DNA from: Terfezia claveryi
Lineage: Eukaryota > Ascomycota > Pezizomycetes > Pezizales > Pezizaceae
DNA: 64,000 nucleotides
Reading direction: 5' to 3'
NCBI GenBank assembly: GCA_015179025.1
Contig: WHUX01000066.1
Coordinates: forward strand, 186,001 to 250,000
Program-made: the position numbers and the translations under genes
Shown here: positions 55,059-64,000 of the stretch, piece by piece
Layout: each line of letters opens with the position of its first letter
Numbering within the stretch: the first letter of the stretch is position 1
Notes under the pieces: model-generated
What the model saw: the letters and a program-made list of their open reading frames with translations, nothing else
Database searches by the model: none
What the model was told of the DNA's origin: nothing

Positions 55059-55552
55059 TGTAACGACGGCTCTGGGGACAAGGCGACCAAGGGGTACACC
55101 GGGGCAAGGGCAAGGCTAGGGTAACACACACACGTAGGAACGCTACGTGTGTGACTAGGGGGAAGGCTAGGACGGGGGCAAGGGCGAGGGCGAGAGGGGC
55201 AGAGGGTAAGGGGCGCGAGACACGCGGAGGCAGTTGCCACGTGTGTCGGAGGGGGGCAGCTGTGCTGCAGAGTTATTCACGGGACAAGGCAAGACGAGGG
55301 GGTGTACAAGGGAGGTACACCTTCGTGGAGAGACAAGGTCCTGTATTAGGTATACAAGACGTTGGATAGGGATCCAACGACAGTACGAGGGACAGGGGCT
55401 ATATATACATAATTCCGGGCCAGGGCAACGGAAGGAATAAGCTTCCCAAGATCCTCTATCTCGGAAGCCAAGCAAGATAACAATAACCCATCAACGACAC
55501 CCGAACAAGCCTGTTCGAGTGTCAAATCAAGACTAAGAATACGGTTGTGACA
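55059..55552 (-). repeat. 3' LTR of G3
   Basis: TGTCACAACC to CGTTACA in sense. It contains the dyad CGAACAAGCCTGTTCG (55503-55518) shared with G1 and the CGTTGGAT...ATCCAACG hairpin shared with G4. Left flank GTATC (55054-55058) should recur at the other end. Confidence 0.88.
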
Positions 55553-55735
55553 CTATCCCCCCTTTAGGCTGGAGCTCCAGCGACTAAGAGGCCTAGGCAC
55601 GATAACTGGCAAAATCAACATAGGAAACAACAACAACAAGGTAAGGACAAGAACCCCAACTCCGAACAACCTGACAACAACAGAAACAACAATCATAATC
55701 CCCAACTCCAAATCAACGAAGACAAGACAAAAATA

Positions 55736-57400
55736 TCATTCAGCTGGGCGAAGCTTGAGAGGGTAACGCTGGTGGAATAGGGTGACCAGGTCAGGGGCGT
55801 TTTCTAGATCCTCTGCTAGTTGCCAGGTGGTCTCCTTGTCCCCTAACCATTTGACCTTGTACTGAACTCGTCCATAGCGCTTCCTGGAGTCCAGTACCTC
55901 CTCAACCTCCCACTCCTCTTCACCTGCAATCACCACGGAAGGAGGGGGGGGTGCTTTTACCCTGGAAGGGGATCGTCGGCGGCTGGCTCGATCTCCGAGA
56001 CATGAACAACCGGATGGGGCTTGATCTCCCTGGGAAACCTCAGTCAGTAAGCATGAGTGCCCACAGCCGCTAACACCTCATAGGGACCTAGAAACTTGTG
56101 ATCTAGCTTACGGGAGGGCCGTTCTGTCCGGAAGTGTCTGCTAGAAAGCCATACCTTGTCTCCAGGCTGGTACCTTGGGGCTGGCAACCGTGATCCGTTG
56201 GCATATTCTGCTTGCCTGGCCTGGGCATACCCTAGCTCAGCCTTCAGGGTACAGTGGAGTTCAGCGATTCCAGCTGCCAATTCCTTAGCCGGGGGATGGG
56301 CTTTCTGTAGAGGGACTAAGGTATCCACGAATCGGGGGTGCCAACCGTAATTGGCCAGGAAGGGAGAGGTTTTCGAGGACTCCGAGAACTGGTTGTTGGC
56401 GGCGAATTCGCAGGTCGCCAGCAACGAAACCCAGTTGTCCTGCTGGTAATTGACGAAAGCCCTCAGATACTGCTCCATAATGGCGTTCATCCTCTCCGAT
56501 TGGCTGTCCGTCTGGGGGTGGTAAGCTGTTGACAGACAAACTTTGATCCCTAGAAGTTCGCAGAAGGCTTGCCAGAATTCTGAGGTAAACTGGGGCCCAC
56601 GGTCGGACACGATCGATTCAGGGAGGCCATGGTACCGGAATACATTATTGAGGTAGAGGTTGGCTAACTCCAGAGCGGAGCAGGTATCCCGGCAAGGTAT
56701 AACATGCCTCATCTTCGTCAACCGGTCTACCACCATTAGGATGGCATTGAACCCTGCATCTTCCGGCAATCCTGTCACGAAGTCCATAGTCAGGGGCAGC
56801 CACGGCCGATCAGGGATATCCAGAGGTTTCAGGGTGCCATACGGGGCGTGGTGGACAGGCTTAGCACGCTTGCAAATGTGGCAGTTCCGTACGTACCGCT
56901 CCACGTCCTTCCGTTAGTCAATCCATGTGTACTCCCTGGCCAGAAGCTCTAACGTTTTGGCCACTCCAGGGTGACCTGCAGCCAGGCTGTCATGGTGTTC
57001 CGTGATCAATCGAAGGCGCAGCTCTCCTTCCGGCACATACAGCCGTTCGAGGTGGTAGAGGAGGCCTTCCTGGACGGTACACTTGGCTAGGGAGATCTTG
57101 GGGTGGCGGCGCTGGCCAGAATCCACTGCGGTGATAATTTCCTTGGCCAGGGGGTCGTCCTCATATGCTTGTCTCACCAGTTGTCGGAGGTCAGCCTCAG
57201 CTTCCGCATCAGCAAGGACATTGGCCGCCAGGTCAAGGTTTTCGGGCTTCAATACCACCTGATTTTGGTATTTTACCCTTTTATCCCCCCCTTTAGGGAG
57301 ATCTCCTAATCTCCTGGTTAGTGCATCCGGCTTACCGCCTGCCTTTCCAGGCCGATACTTGATCTTGAAGTTGAATTGAGATAAGAACTCCGACCACCTA
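55736..57400 (-). pseudogene. G3 integrase and chromodomain
   Basis: Sense order: zinc region near 57000-56870 (HHDSLAAGHPGVAKTLELLA, NCHICKRAKPVHHAPYG, one stop at 56914), core PLTMDFVTGLPEDAGFNAIL, SIVSDRGPQFTSEFWQA, HPQTDSQSERMNAIMEQYLR, linker (PGDKVWLSSRHFRTERPSRK), a stop near 56044, then chromodomain EEEWEVEEVLDSRKRYGRVQ, YKVKWLGDKETTWQLAEDLE at 55936-55736. All catalytic residues are present. Confidence 0.9.
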
Positions 57401-57729
57401 GCCTACCGTTGGTTCAGCAGCTTATTGGTGGTGAAGTACTCAAGATTTTTATGATCCGATAGCACCTCGATGATCCCCTTGGCTGATTCCAGATGAGGCC
57501 TCCATTCCTCAAAAGCTCGGACAATGGCCATTAATTCCTTATCATAGATCTCGTAATTACACTCCACCGGGGAGTGTTTTTTAGAGAAATAGGCCACTGG
57601 GTGGAGGGCTCCATTGACATAGTGGGACAGGATTCTGGCGGAGACATAGTCGGAGGCATCTGTTTCCACAATACACTCGCTATCGGGATCAAAGTGGGCC
57701 AGGATTGGGGCTGAGCAGAAGGCTTCCTT
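57401..57729 (-). pseudogene. G3 RNase H, partial
   Basis: [52 protein letters not shown]. It starts abruptly at the G4 insertion (TCCTT at 57725-57729). Confidence 0.9.
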
Positions 57730-58286
57730 TGTAACGAGGGCTCTGGGGGACAAGGCGACCAAGGGGTACGCCGGGGAAGTGGCAAGGGGCAATCGCACAC
57801 GTAGGAGCGCTACGTGTGTGATCGGGGGAAAGGCTAGGGTAAGACACATGTAGAAACGCTACGTGTGTGACCAGGGGGAGGCTGAGATGGGAGGCAAGGG
57901 CAAGAGGCAAGAGAGGCAGAGGGCAAGGGACACGAGACACGCGGAAGCAGTTGCCGCGTGTGTCAAGGGAGGCAGCTGGGCTGCAGAGACAAGGCGAGGC
58001 AAGGCAAGGAGGTACACAAGAGAGATGCACCAACGTGGAGAGAAGCAAGGCCCTGTATTGGATATACAAGATGTTGGATGGGGATCCAACGAGAGGGCGG
58101 AGAGAGCAAGCTATATATACAGGCTTCCTTCCTGGCCAAGGCCACCGGAAGGAATAAGGTTCCCGAGACCCCCTATCTCGGGAGCCGAGATAACAACGCT
58201 ATCACCTGAGTTCGCAGGTGATGCCAGAAGGAACAATGAGTAACAACAACGAGGTCAGACTAGGCTGGGAAGGGACGGTTGTGACA
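57730..58286 (-). repeat. 3' LTR of G4
   Basis: 557 bp. TATATATA near 58112, a CGTTGGAT-type hairpin (58074-58092) and the dyad ATCACCTGAGTTCGCAGGTG near 58200. Confidence 0.92.
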
Positions 58287-58506
58287 CTATCCCCCCTTTA
58301 GGCTCGGAGCCCCAGCGACGAAAGGCAAGGCGAAAGGCAAGGCGGAAAACAAACAAAACAGGCGAGTGAAACCAATAACCAATAACCCAACCCTAATGCC
58401 GGAAGTAGGTAAAACAACAACAACAACCAGGCCATAACTCCGAATATCAAAAAACACACAAAGGGCACAATCCACGACTCTGGGCGAGTAAGGACAAGGC
58501 GGGGCA

Positions 58507-58836
58507 TTATTCAGTGGGCCGAGGCTTCCGTGGATAACGTTGGTGGAACAGGGCAACCAAGTCCGGGGCGTTCTCCAGATCTTCAGAGGGCTGCCAGGTC
58601 GTTTCCTCATCCCCTAGCCATTTGACCTTATAGTGTAGATGCCCATACCTTCTCCGCGAGTCTAGTACTTCCTCCACCTCCCATTCCTCTTCACCTTCGA
58701 CAACCACTAGAGGGGGTGGGGGGTGTTTCTGTCCGGGGAGAGGGTCATCCGCAGTGGGCTCGATCTCGGAGACATGGACAACCGGATGTCGCTTAATGTC
58801 CTTGGGGAACCTCAATCTATAGGCATAAGTCTCCAC
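58507..58836 (-). pseudogene. G4 chromodomain end of Pol
   Basis: TYAYRLRFPKDIKRHPVVHV, then EEEWEVEEVLDSRRRYGHLH and YKVKWLGDEETTWQPSEDLE, ending at TAA 58507. It reads on from the integrase after one stop near 58942. Confidence 0.9.
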
Positions 58837-58941
58837 AGCTGCTAATACCTCGAAGGGGCCCAGGAACTTATGATCAAGCTTGCGGGAGGGCCGTTCTGTC
58901 CGGAAGTGTCTGCTAGAAAGCCATGCCTTGTCTCCAGGCTG

Positions 58942-59955
58942 CTACCTTGGGGCTGGCAACCGTGATCCGTTGGCATACTCCGCTTGCCTAGCTTGAGCAT
59001 ATACAAGTTCGGCTCTTAGGGTGGAGTGCAACTCAGCAATCTCCGTGGCGAACTCCTTAGCTGGGGTGTTCTCCCTGGCCTTGTGCAAAGGTGCTAGAGA
59101 GTCCACGAAACGAGGGTGCCAGCCATAATTGGCTAGGAATGGGGAGGTTTTCAGAGACTCCGAGAAATGGTTGTTAGCGGCGAACTCACAGGTTGCCAGC
59201 AGCGAAACCCAGTTGTTTGGCTGGTAATTGACGTATGCTCTCAGGTACTGCTCCATGATTGCATTCATTCGCTCGGACTGACCATCTGTTTGGGGGTAAT
59301 ATGCCGTGGAGAGGTGTACGTTGATTCCCAGAAGCTCGCAGAATACCTTCCAGAAGTCCGAGACGAATTGGGGGCCGCTGTCCGAGACGACAGACTTGGG
59401 GAGACCATGGTAGCAGAATACGTGGTTGAGGTAGAGGCTGGCGAGGTCCCGGGCAGAACAGGTATCATGGCAATGTATAACATGCCTCATTTTGGTCAAT
59501 CGGTCTACTACCATAAGAATAGCGTTAAACCCCGAATCCTCTGGCAACCCAGTCACAAAGTCCATGATTAGCTGTTGCCAAGGCTGGTCTGGGATCTCCA
59601 GGGGCTTCAGGGTCCCATAAGGAGCGTGGCGGACAGGCTTAGCATGCTTGCAAACGTGGCAGTTCCGTACGTACCACTCCACGTCCTTCCGTTGGTCAAT
59701 CTATATGTATTCCCTGGCCAGAAGCTCTAACGTTTTGGCCACTCCAGGGTGACCTGCAACCAGGCTGTCATGGTGTTCCTTGATCAATCGAAGGCGCAGC
59801 TCTCCTTCCGGCACATACAGCCATTCGAGGTGGTAGAGGAGGCCTTCCTGGACGGTACACTCGGCTAGGGAGATCTTGGGGTGGCGGCGCTGGCCAGAAT
59901 CCACTGCGGTGATAATTTCCTTGGCCAGGGGGTCGTCCTCATATGCCTGTCTCAC
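58942..59955 (-). pseudogene. G4 integrase
   Basis: Zinc region HHDSLVAGHPGVAKTLELLA and NCHVCKHAKPVRHAPYG with one stop at 59699; core QLIMDFVTGLPEDSGFNAIL, SVVSDSGPQFVSDFWKVFCE, YPQTDGQSERMNAIMEQYLR. The normal H of HPQTDG is Y. It ends LPAPR-stop at 58942 where G3 has an intact Tyr codon. Confidence 0.9.
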
Positions 59956-60609
59956 TAGTTGTTAGAGGTCAGCCTCAGCTTCCGCAAGGGTATTGGCCGC
60001 CAGGTCGAGATTTTCAGGTTTCAGTACCACCTGATTCTGGTGCTTCAGCCTTTCATCCCCCCCTTTAGGGAGATCTCCTGATCTCCTGGTCAGTGCATCC
60101 GGCTTACCCCCAGCCTTCCCCGGCCGATACCTTATCTTGAAGTTAAACCGAGAGAGGAATTTCGACCACCTAGCCTGTCGGCGATTTAGCAATTTGGTGG
60201 TTGTGAAGTACTCTAGGTTCTTATGGTCAGAGAGGACCTCGATAACCCCCTTTGCCGATTCCAGGTGTGGTCTCCATTCCTCGAATGCTCGCACAATGGC
60301 CATTAATTCCTTATCATAGATTTCGTAATTATACTCCGCCGGGGAGTGCTTTTTAGAGAAATAGGCCACTGGGTGAAGGACTCCATCGACATACTAAGAC
60401 AATATCCCCGCGGAGACATAGTCGGAGGCATCAGTTTCCACGATACATTCGCTGTCTGGGTCGAAATGGGCCAGGATCGGTGCTGAGCAGAAGGCTTCCT
60501 TGAGGTCCTGGAAGGCAGATTGGGCTTCTGGATTCCAGTCGAAGCGCCGGTCTTTTTTGGTCAGGGCGGTGAGGGGGGCTACGATCTTCGAATATCCCAG
60601 GATCAAGCG
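59956..60609 (-). pseudogene. G4 RNase H
   Basis: [34 protein letters not shown] then a stop (60391-60393), [61 protein letters not shown] at 60607-60609 separates it from RT in the same frame. Confidence 0.9.
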
Positions 60610-61821
60610 CTAGTAAAAGTTGGCGAACCCCAGGAATGCCTGGACATCCTTGAGATTCGCTGGGATTTGCCATTCCTGGACAGCGGTAACCTTGGCAGGG
60701 TCCATCCTGATACCTTCGGTGGTGATGATTAACCCCAGATACTTGACCTCCTGCATATGAAACTCGCATTTCTCCGGTTTCAGGTATAATCCGGCCTTCT
60801 CCAGCTTCTCTGACACCTGCCTCACATGGATTTTGTGTTCCGCTAAGGAGTCCGAGTATATGAGGATATCGTCCAGGTAAGCTGTGCAGAACACATCGAG
60901 GAAGTCCCGCAAGGTGTTATTGATGAAGTGCTGGAAGGAGGCAGGGGCATTGGTTAGGCCAAAGGGCATCACATTATACTCAAAATGGCCATATCGTGTT
61001 CGGAAGGCAGTTTTCCACTCCTCCCCCTCGGCGATCTGTACCAGGTTGTAAGCCCCTCTTAAATCCAGTTTGGTGAACCATTTGGCCTTGGAGAGCCTAG
61101 CTAATGTCTCCTGGATTAGGGGTAGGGGGTACCTGTTTTTGACCGTTATCTCGTTTAGGCCCCGGTAATCGACACACAACCAGAGAGAGCCGTCCGATTT
61201 CTTCACGAAAAGCACTGGGGCACCCGCTGGTGAAGAGCTATGGTGAATGAAGCTCTTGTTGAGGTTTTCCTCCAAGTATTTCTTCAGGGCCTCCAGCTCC
61301 ACCCGGGACATTCCGTAGAGGGGCCCATAGGGGGGGGTCTTACCCTCTACCAGCGGAATTGTGTGGTCATATGGTCGGTGGGGTGCCAGCTTCTCTGCGG
61401 CTTTTTCCGAGAACAGATCAATAAACTCGTGGTATTCCTCCGGGATCATGGCCTTCCACTCCTCCTTAGGTCGCATCTTGTTGATTTCCAGGTTCACCTC
61501 ATGTATGGAAAGGGCATGCGCCTTCAGTTTATGTCTCCTTGTGAGGTAAGTGAAAGCCCCTGCCCCAATAAAGCTAATATTCAGGGGCTTTGGGGGAGGT
61601 TGAACAGGGGGAGTAGGGGGAACGGGGAGAACAGGGGGAGTAGGGCAGTGAGCAGCATTGATGTGCGCGGGCTGGTGTACTACCTGGGTTGGGTGGATTA
61701 TCAGGGGTGGTAATGCACATAGCCCCATGACGGTGATTTTTGGACCTCCACAGTTTGTTCTGCAATAATGGCTGTTGAATTGCAAGGTGTAAGAGCCGAA
61801 GCTGACTGACACATCGTGCAT
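60610..61821 (-). pseudogene. G4 reverse transcriptase
   Basis: Open for 400 codons: KKYLEENLNKSFIHHSSSPA, GAPVLFVKKSDGSLWLCVDY, YPLPLIQETLARLSKAKWFT, KLDLRGAYNLVQIAEGEEWK, NVMPFGLTNAPASFQHFINN, catalytic [13 protein letters not shown] near 60880. The best preserved reading frame of the gypsy elements here. A Pro-rich linker (61590-61680) precedes it. Confidence 0.93.
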
Positions 61822-61827
61822 TCTGAG

Positions 61828-62352
61828 CTAGGGGATCCCAAGGACAATTGGATATTTTAGTTTGGTCACGAACATTGGGAGGTCCTCCGAATGGTCTCCA
61901 AGGGCACTGGGCAGACACGCGAGATGGGTAATAGTCCCAGAAGAGATAGGGCGGCCGTCAATGACATCAAGAAGGCGGGGGGTCTTTAGCTTGGAGGTTG
62001 GTATGGAGTTTTTACTGACGAAGGTCTGATCAATGAAGGCTATCTCCGAAGCACCACAATCTATGAGAGCTGATGTTACCACTGTTTTACTATTGAATTT
62101 AACAGTTATTGGTACTACAAAATGCTCGCCAAACAAGCGAGATTTATCAACAGACATAGATGCAGGCAAGGAAAACGCAGACAAAGATAAATGACCCATG
62201 ATAGGTCCCTTGCTAGTGTCAGCAACTAGGCAAGGGACTCCGCTTTTCCCGACTCCTCTGGGGTCTCGGACACCGTATGTATGGCCAGGGAGCGATTCTT
62301 TCGAAGGGGGCAAGCCACAATGAAGTGGTCGGCCTTCCCACAGGCTATGCAT
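61828..62352 (-). pseudogene. G4 protease
   Basis: VTSALIDCGASEIAFIDQTF has DCGA in place of DTGA/DSGA; DVIDGRPISSGTITHLA (flap region) and SPIVLGIP. A TGG-to-TAG stop at 61825-61827 precedes LRMHDVSVSF in the RT frame. Confidence 0.85.
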
Positions 62353-63407
62353 AGCCCATTATTCCGGCGGCGATCTCTCTCCTCCTGGGTTAACCGTGGC
62401 CTACCTGCGGATAGGTCCATAGGTGCGGCACCACCTGCCACGAGAGAGGGGTGCGCGGGTTTGTTGGCCGAGGCCGGGACTTGGACAGGCTTGGGAGTCG
62501 GTTGCTGTGGTTGGTGTTGCTGTGGCTGATGCTGGGGTTGTGGGAGACAGAGTGCTGGCCTGTACGTGGGGCGGTTGCGGAGCCGGGACATCCGCTGTTG
62601 TACCCGGGAAGCATGGTCAATGAATTCGTCGAGGGTTTTGGCTTCCGGGAGGCTGACCATGGCCTGCTGGATTTCGTCATTTAGCCCTTCCTGGAATTGC
62701 TCCAGTTTGGACTGGTCATTCCATCGGACCTCCGCTGCCAGTCTCGAGAATTCTGCCACATAAGTGGACAGATCGGTGTTTTTCTGCCTGAGGGCTCGGA
62801 GGGCCCTACTGGCAGTGCCAATGGCATCGGGGTCCCCGAACGCCCTATCCAGGATTGTAAAAAGGGCCGAGATATCGTCAAGCTTGATCCCGGTTTCGAG
62901 GACATACGGCTAGATCTGGTCGCAAGCTTTCCCCTCCAGCAAGGCGAAAACGTATGCCAGTCAATATTGTTCTGACGGGAATCTGGCAGAATCCCCGTTC
63001 AGCTTGAGATTGACAGCATTTTTCCAGGCTCATAGGCAAACCCGGTCCCCATTGAACTTGGAGGGTGTTGGAATGCTTTCGGTCTTGTTGCTACTGGCTC
63101 CTGTTGGTATTGCAAGGTTCCCTAAGGCGCGGCTGAGGTTTTGGACCATAGTCCGTTCGTTGGCTAGGGCAAGGTTCAGATGGTCGAGATCGGTCTGGAG
63201 GACCATGATCTCTTCGTCAGCGGATCTCAATTTTTGTTCAGCCACAGCCAGGCTGTTGCCGAGTTCGGCCCCGATGGCATCCATGGCCTCGAAGATATCG
63301 ATGATTTCTCGACGATAGGCATTCAATTCGTTCTGGCCTGAGGGTATAGGGGAGCTTCTCCAGGTCTGGAACCTGACGGTGGGTGGTGGGAGAGCTGCTC
63401 CTGACAT
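62226..63407 (-). pseudogene. G4 gag
   Basis: ATG 63407 (MSGAALPPPTVRFQTWRSSP). Coiled coil (MDAIGAELGNSLAVAEQKLR), capsid-like part (TPSKFNGDRVCL, then CGA-to-TGA stop at 63030, AWKNAVNLKLNGDSARFPSE), a CAG-to-TAG stop near 62912, KLEQFQEGLNDEIQQAMVSL, a Pro/Gln-rich stretch and one knuckle CIACGKADHFIVAC near 62350. Both stops are transitions at expected RIP positions. Confidence 0.9.
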
Positions 63408-63430
63408 GACTGCGTACCAGTTGGTCCAAA

Positions 63431-63443
63431 GGATCCAACGTAG
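63431..63443 (-). promoter_or_regulatory. candidate self-priming site of G4
   Basis: Directly inside the 5' LTR the sense sequence is CTACGTTGGATCC, not a tRNA-type site. Nine bases (ACGTTGGAT) are exactly complementary to ATCCAACGT in the LTR (63785-63793), which lies about 35-45 bases after the TATA box (63826-63834). Confidence 0.5.
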
Positions 63444-64000
63444 TGTAACGAGGGCTCTGGGGGACAAGGCGACCAAGGGGTACGCCGGGGAAGTGGCAAG
63501 GGGCAATCGCACACGTAGGAGCGCTACATGTGTGATCGGGGGAAAGGCTAGGGTAAGACACACGTAGGAACGCTACGTGTGTGACCAGGGGGAGGCTGAG
63601 ACGGGAAGCAAGGGCAAGAGGCAAGAGAGGCAGAGGGCAAGGGACACGAGACATGCGGAAGCAGTTGCCGCGTGTGTCAAAGAAGGCAGCTGGGCTGCAG
63701 AGACAAGGCGAGGCAAGGTAAGGAGGTGCACAAGGGAGATGCACCAACGTGGAGAGAAGCAAGGCCCTGTATTAGATATACAAGACGTTGGATGGGGATC
63801 CAACGAGAGGGCGGAGAGAGCAAGCTATATATACAGGCTTCCTTCCTGGCCAAGGCCACTGGAAGGAATAAGGTTCCCGAGACCCCCTATCTCGGGAGCC
63901 GAGATAACAACGCTATCACCTGAGTTCGCAGGTGATGCCAGAAGGAACAATGAATAACAACAACGAGGTCAGACTAGGCTGGGAAGGGACGGTTGTGATA
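63444..64000 (-). repeat. 5' LTR of G4
   Basis: 557 bp, equal in length to the 3' LTR. I count 16 differences, all transitions, the last being GATA for GACA at the window edge. Confidence 0.92.

Larger units (their letters stand above)
55059..57729 (-). mobile_element. Ty3/gypsy chromovirus G3, 3' part
   Basis: Minus orientation. 3' LTR 55059-55552, purine tract (AAAGGGGGGATAG in sense) at 55553 onward, then chromodomain, integrase and RNase H up to 57729, where G4 is inserted. The remainder should continue after base 64000. Same family as G4 but with a 494-bp LTR. Confidence 0.9.
57730..64000 (-). mobile_element. Ty3/gypsy chromovirus G4, complete but decayed
   Basis: 6271 bp with two 557-bp LTRs (57730-58286 and 63444-64000). 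Minus orientation, purine tract at 58287-58300. Order gag, protease, RT, RNase H, integrase, chromodomain, all read on the minus strand with C-to-T-type stops. The window ends on the last base of its 5' LTR. Confidence 0.93.

Noticed and set aside
57863..58243. Plus-strand frame of 126 codons, repeated at 63577-63957
   Set aside because: Both lie in the G4 LTRs, start at the same LTR position and have no coding motif.

Overview
The window looks like a repeat-rich, probably subtelomeric or otherwise gene-poor, stretch of a filamentous ascomycete (Pezizomycotina). Reasons: the one clearly recognisable host gene is a fungal aromatic-acid-exporter/FUSC-type membrane protein with short introns (71, 202 and 73 nt, GTATGT donors, a CTAAT branch site); the mobile elements are Tad1-type LINEs with RNase H, Ty3/gypsy chromoviruses, Copia, pogo/Fot and Tc1/mariner elements; and their broken reading frames carry mostly C-to-T type stop codons, as left by repeat-induced point mutation (RIP). 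I cannot name the species.

Layout. 1-1400: no intact gene, a short reading-frame remnant and a 175-bp inverted-repeat element. 1407-4725 (minus): four-exon membrane transporter gene. 4726-8660: no supported gene. 8660-19810: LINE fragments, a pogo-derived MITE (9407-10028), a lone hypothetical gene (11723-12874), a solo Copia LTR and a short copy of a Ginger/KRBA2-like integrase transposon (13513-14802). 19945-23664: a second Ginger-like copy with a 4-bp target duplication, split by a gag-only LTR-element relic. 24166-25509 (minus): a second hypothetical gene. 27196-35276: a pogo/Fot element split by a complete but decayed chromovirus (G1, 28563-34389). 35330-64000: a deep nest. A Ginger-like 3' end is broken by a LINE, which is broken by a minus-strand Copia element; the Copia is broken by a solo gypsy LTR (itself split by gypsy G2, 39226-50909, whose 3' LTR holds a Tc1 element with 33-bp perfect TIRs), by a pogo element (51433-53678), and by gypsy G3, which is split by gypsy G4 (57730-64000). 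G4 ends on the last base of the window.

There is no operon-like cooperation: three candidate host genes lie among parasitic DNA. The nest is dated by clean target duplications (AGAAC for G1, GCTTG for G2, TCAAC for the solo LTR, TA for the Tc1 and pogo elements, ATTG for the Ginger-like copy). The most unusual biology is in G2, whose Pol carries about 475 extra residues with three Cys/His clusters between RNase H and integrase and which has an antisense reading frame starting one base from the gag start; in the apparent self-priming signals of G1 and G4; and in the Ginger-like family.
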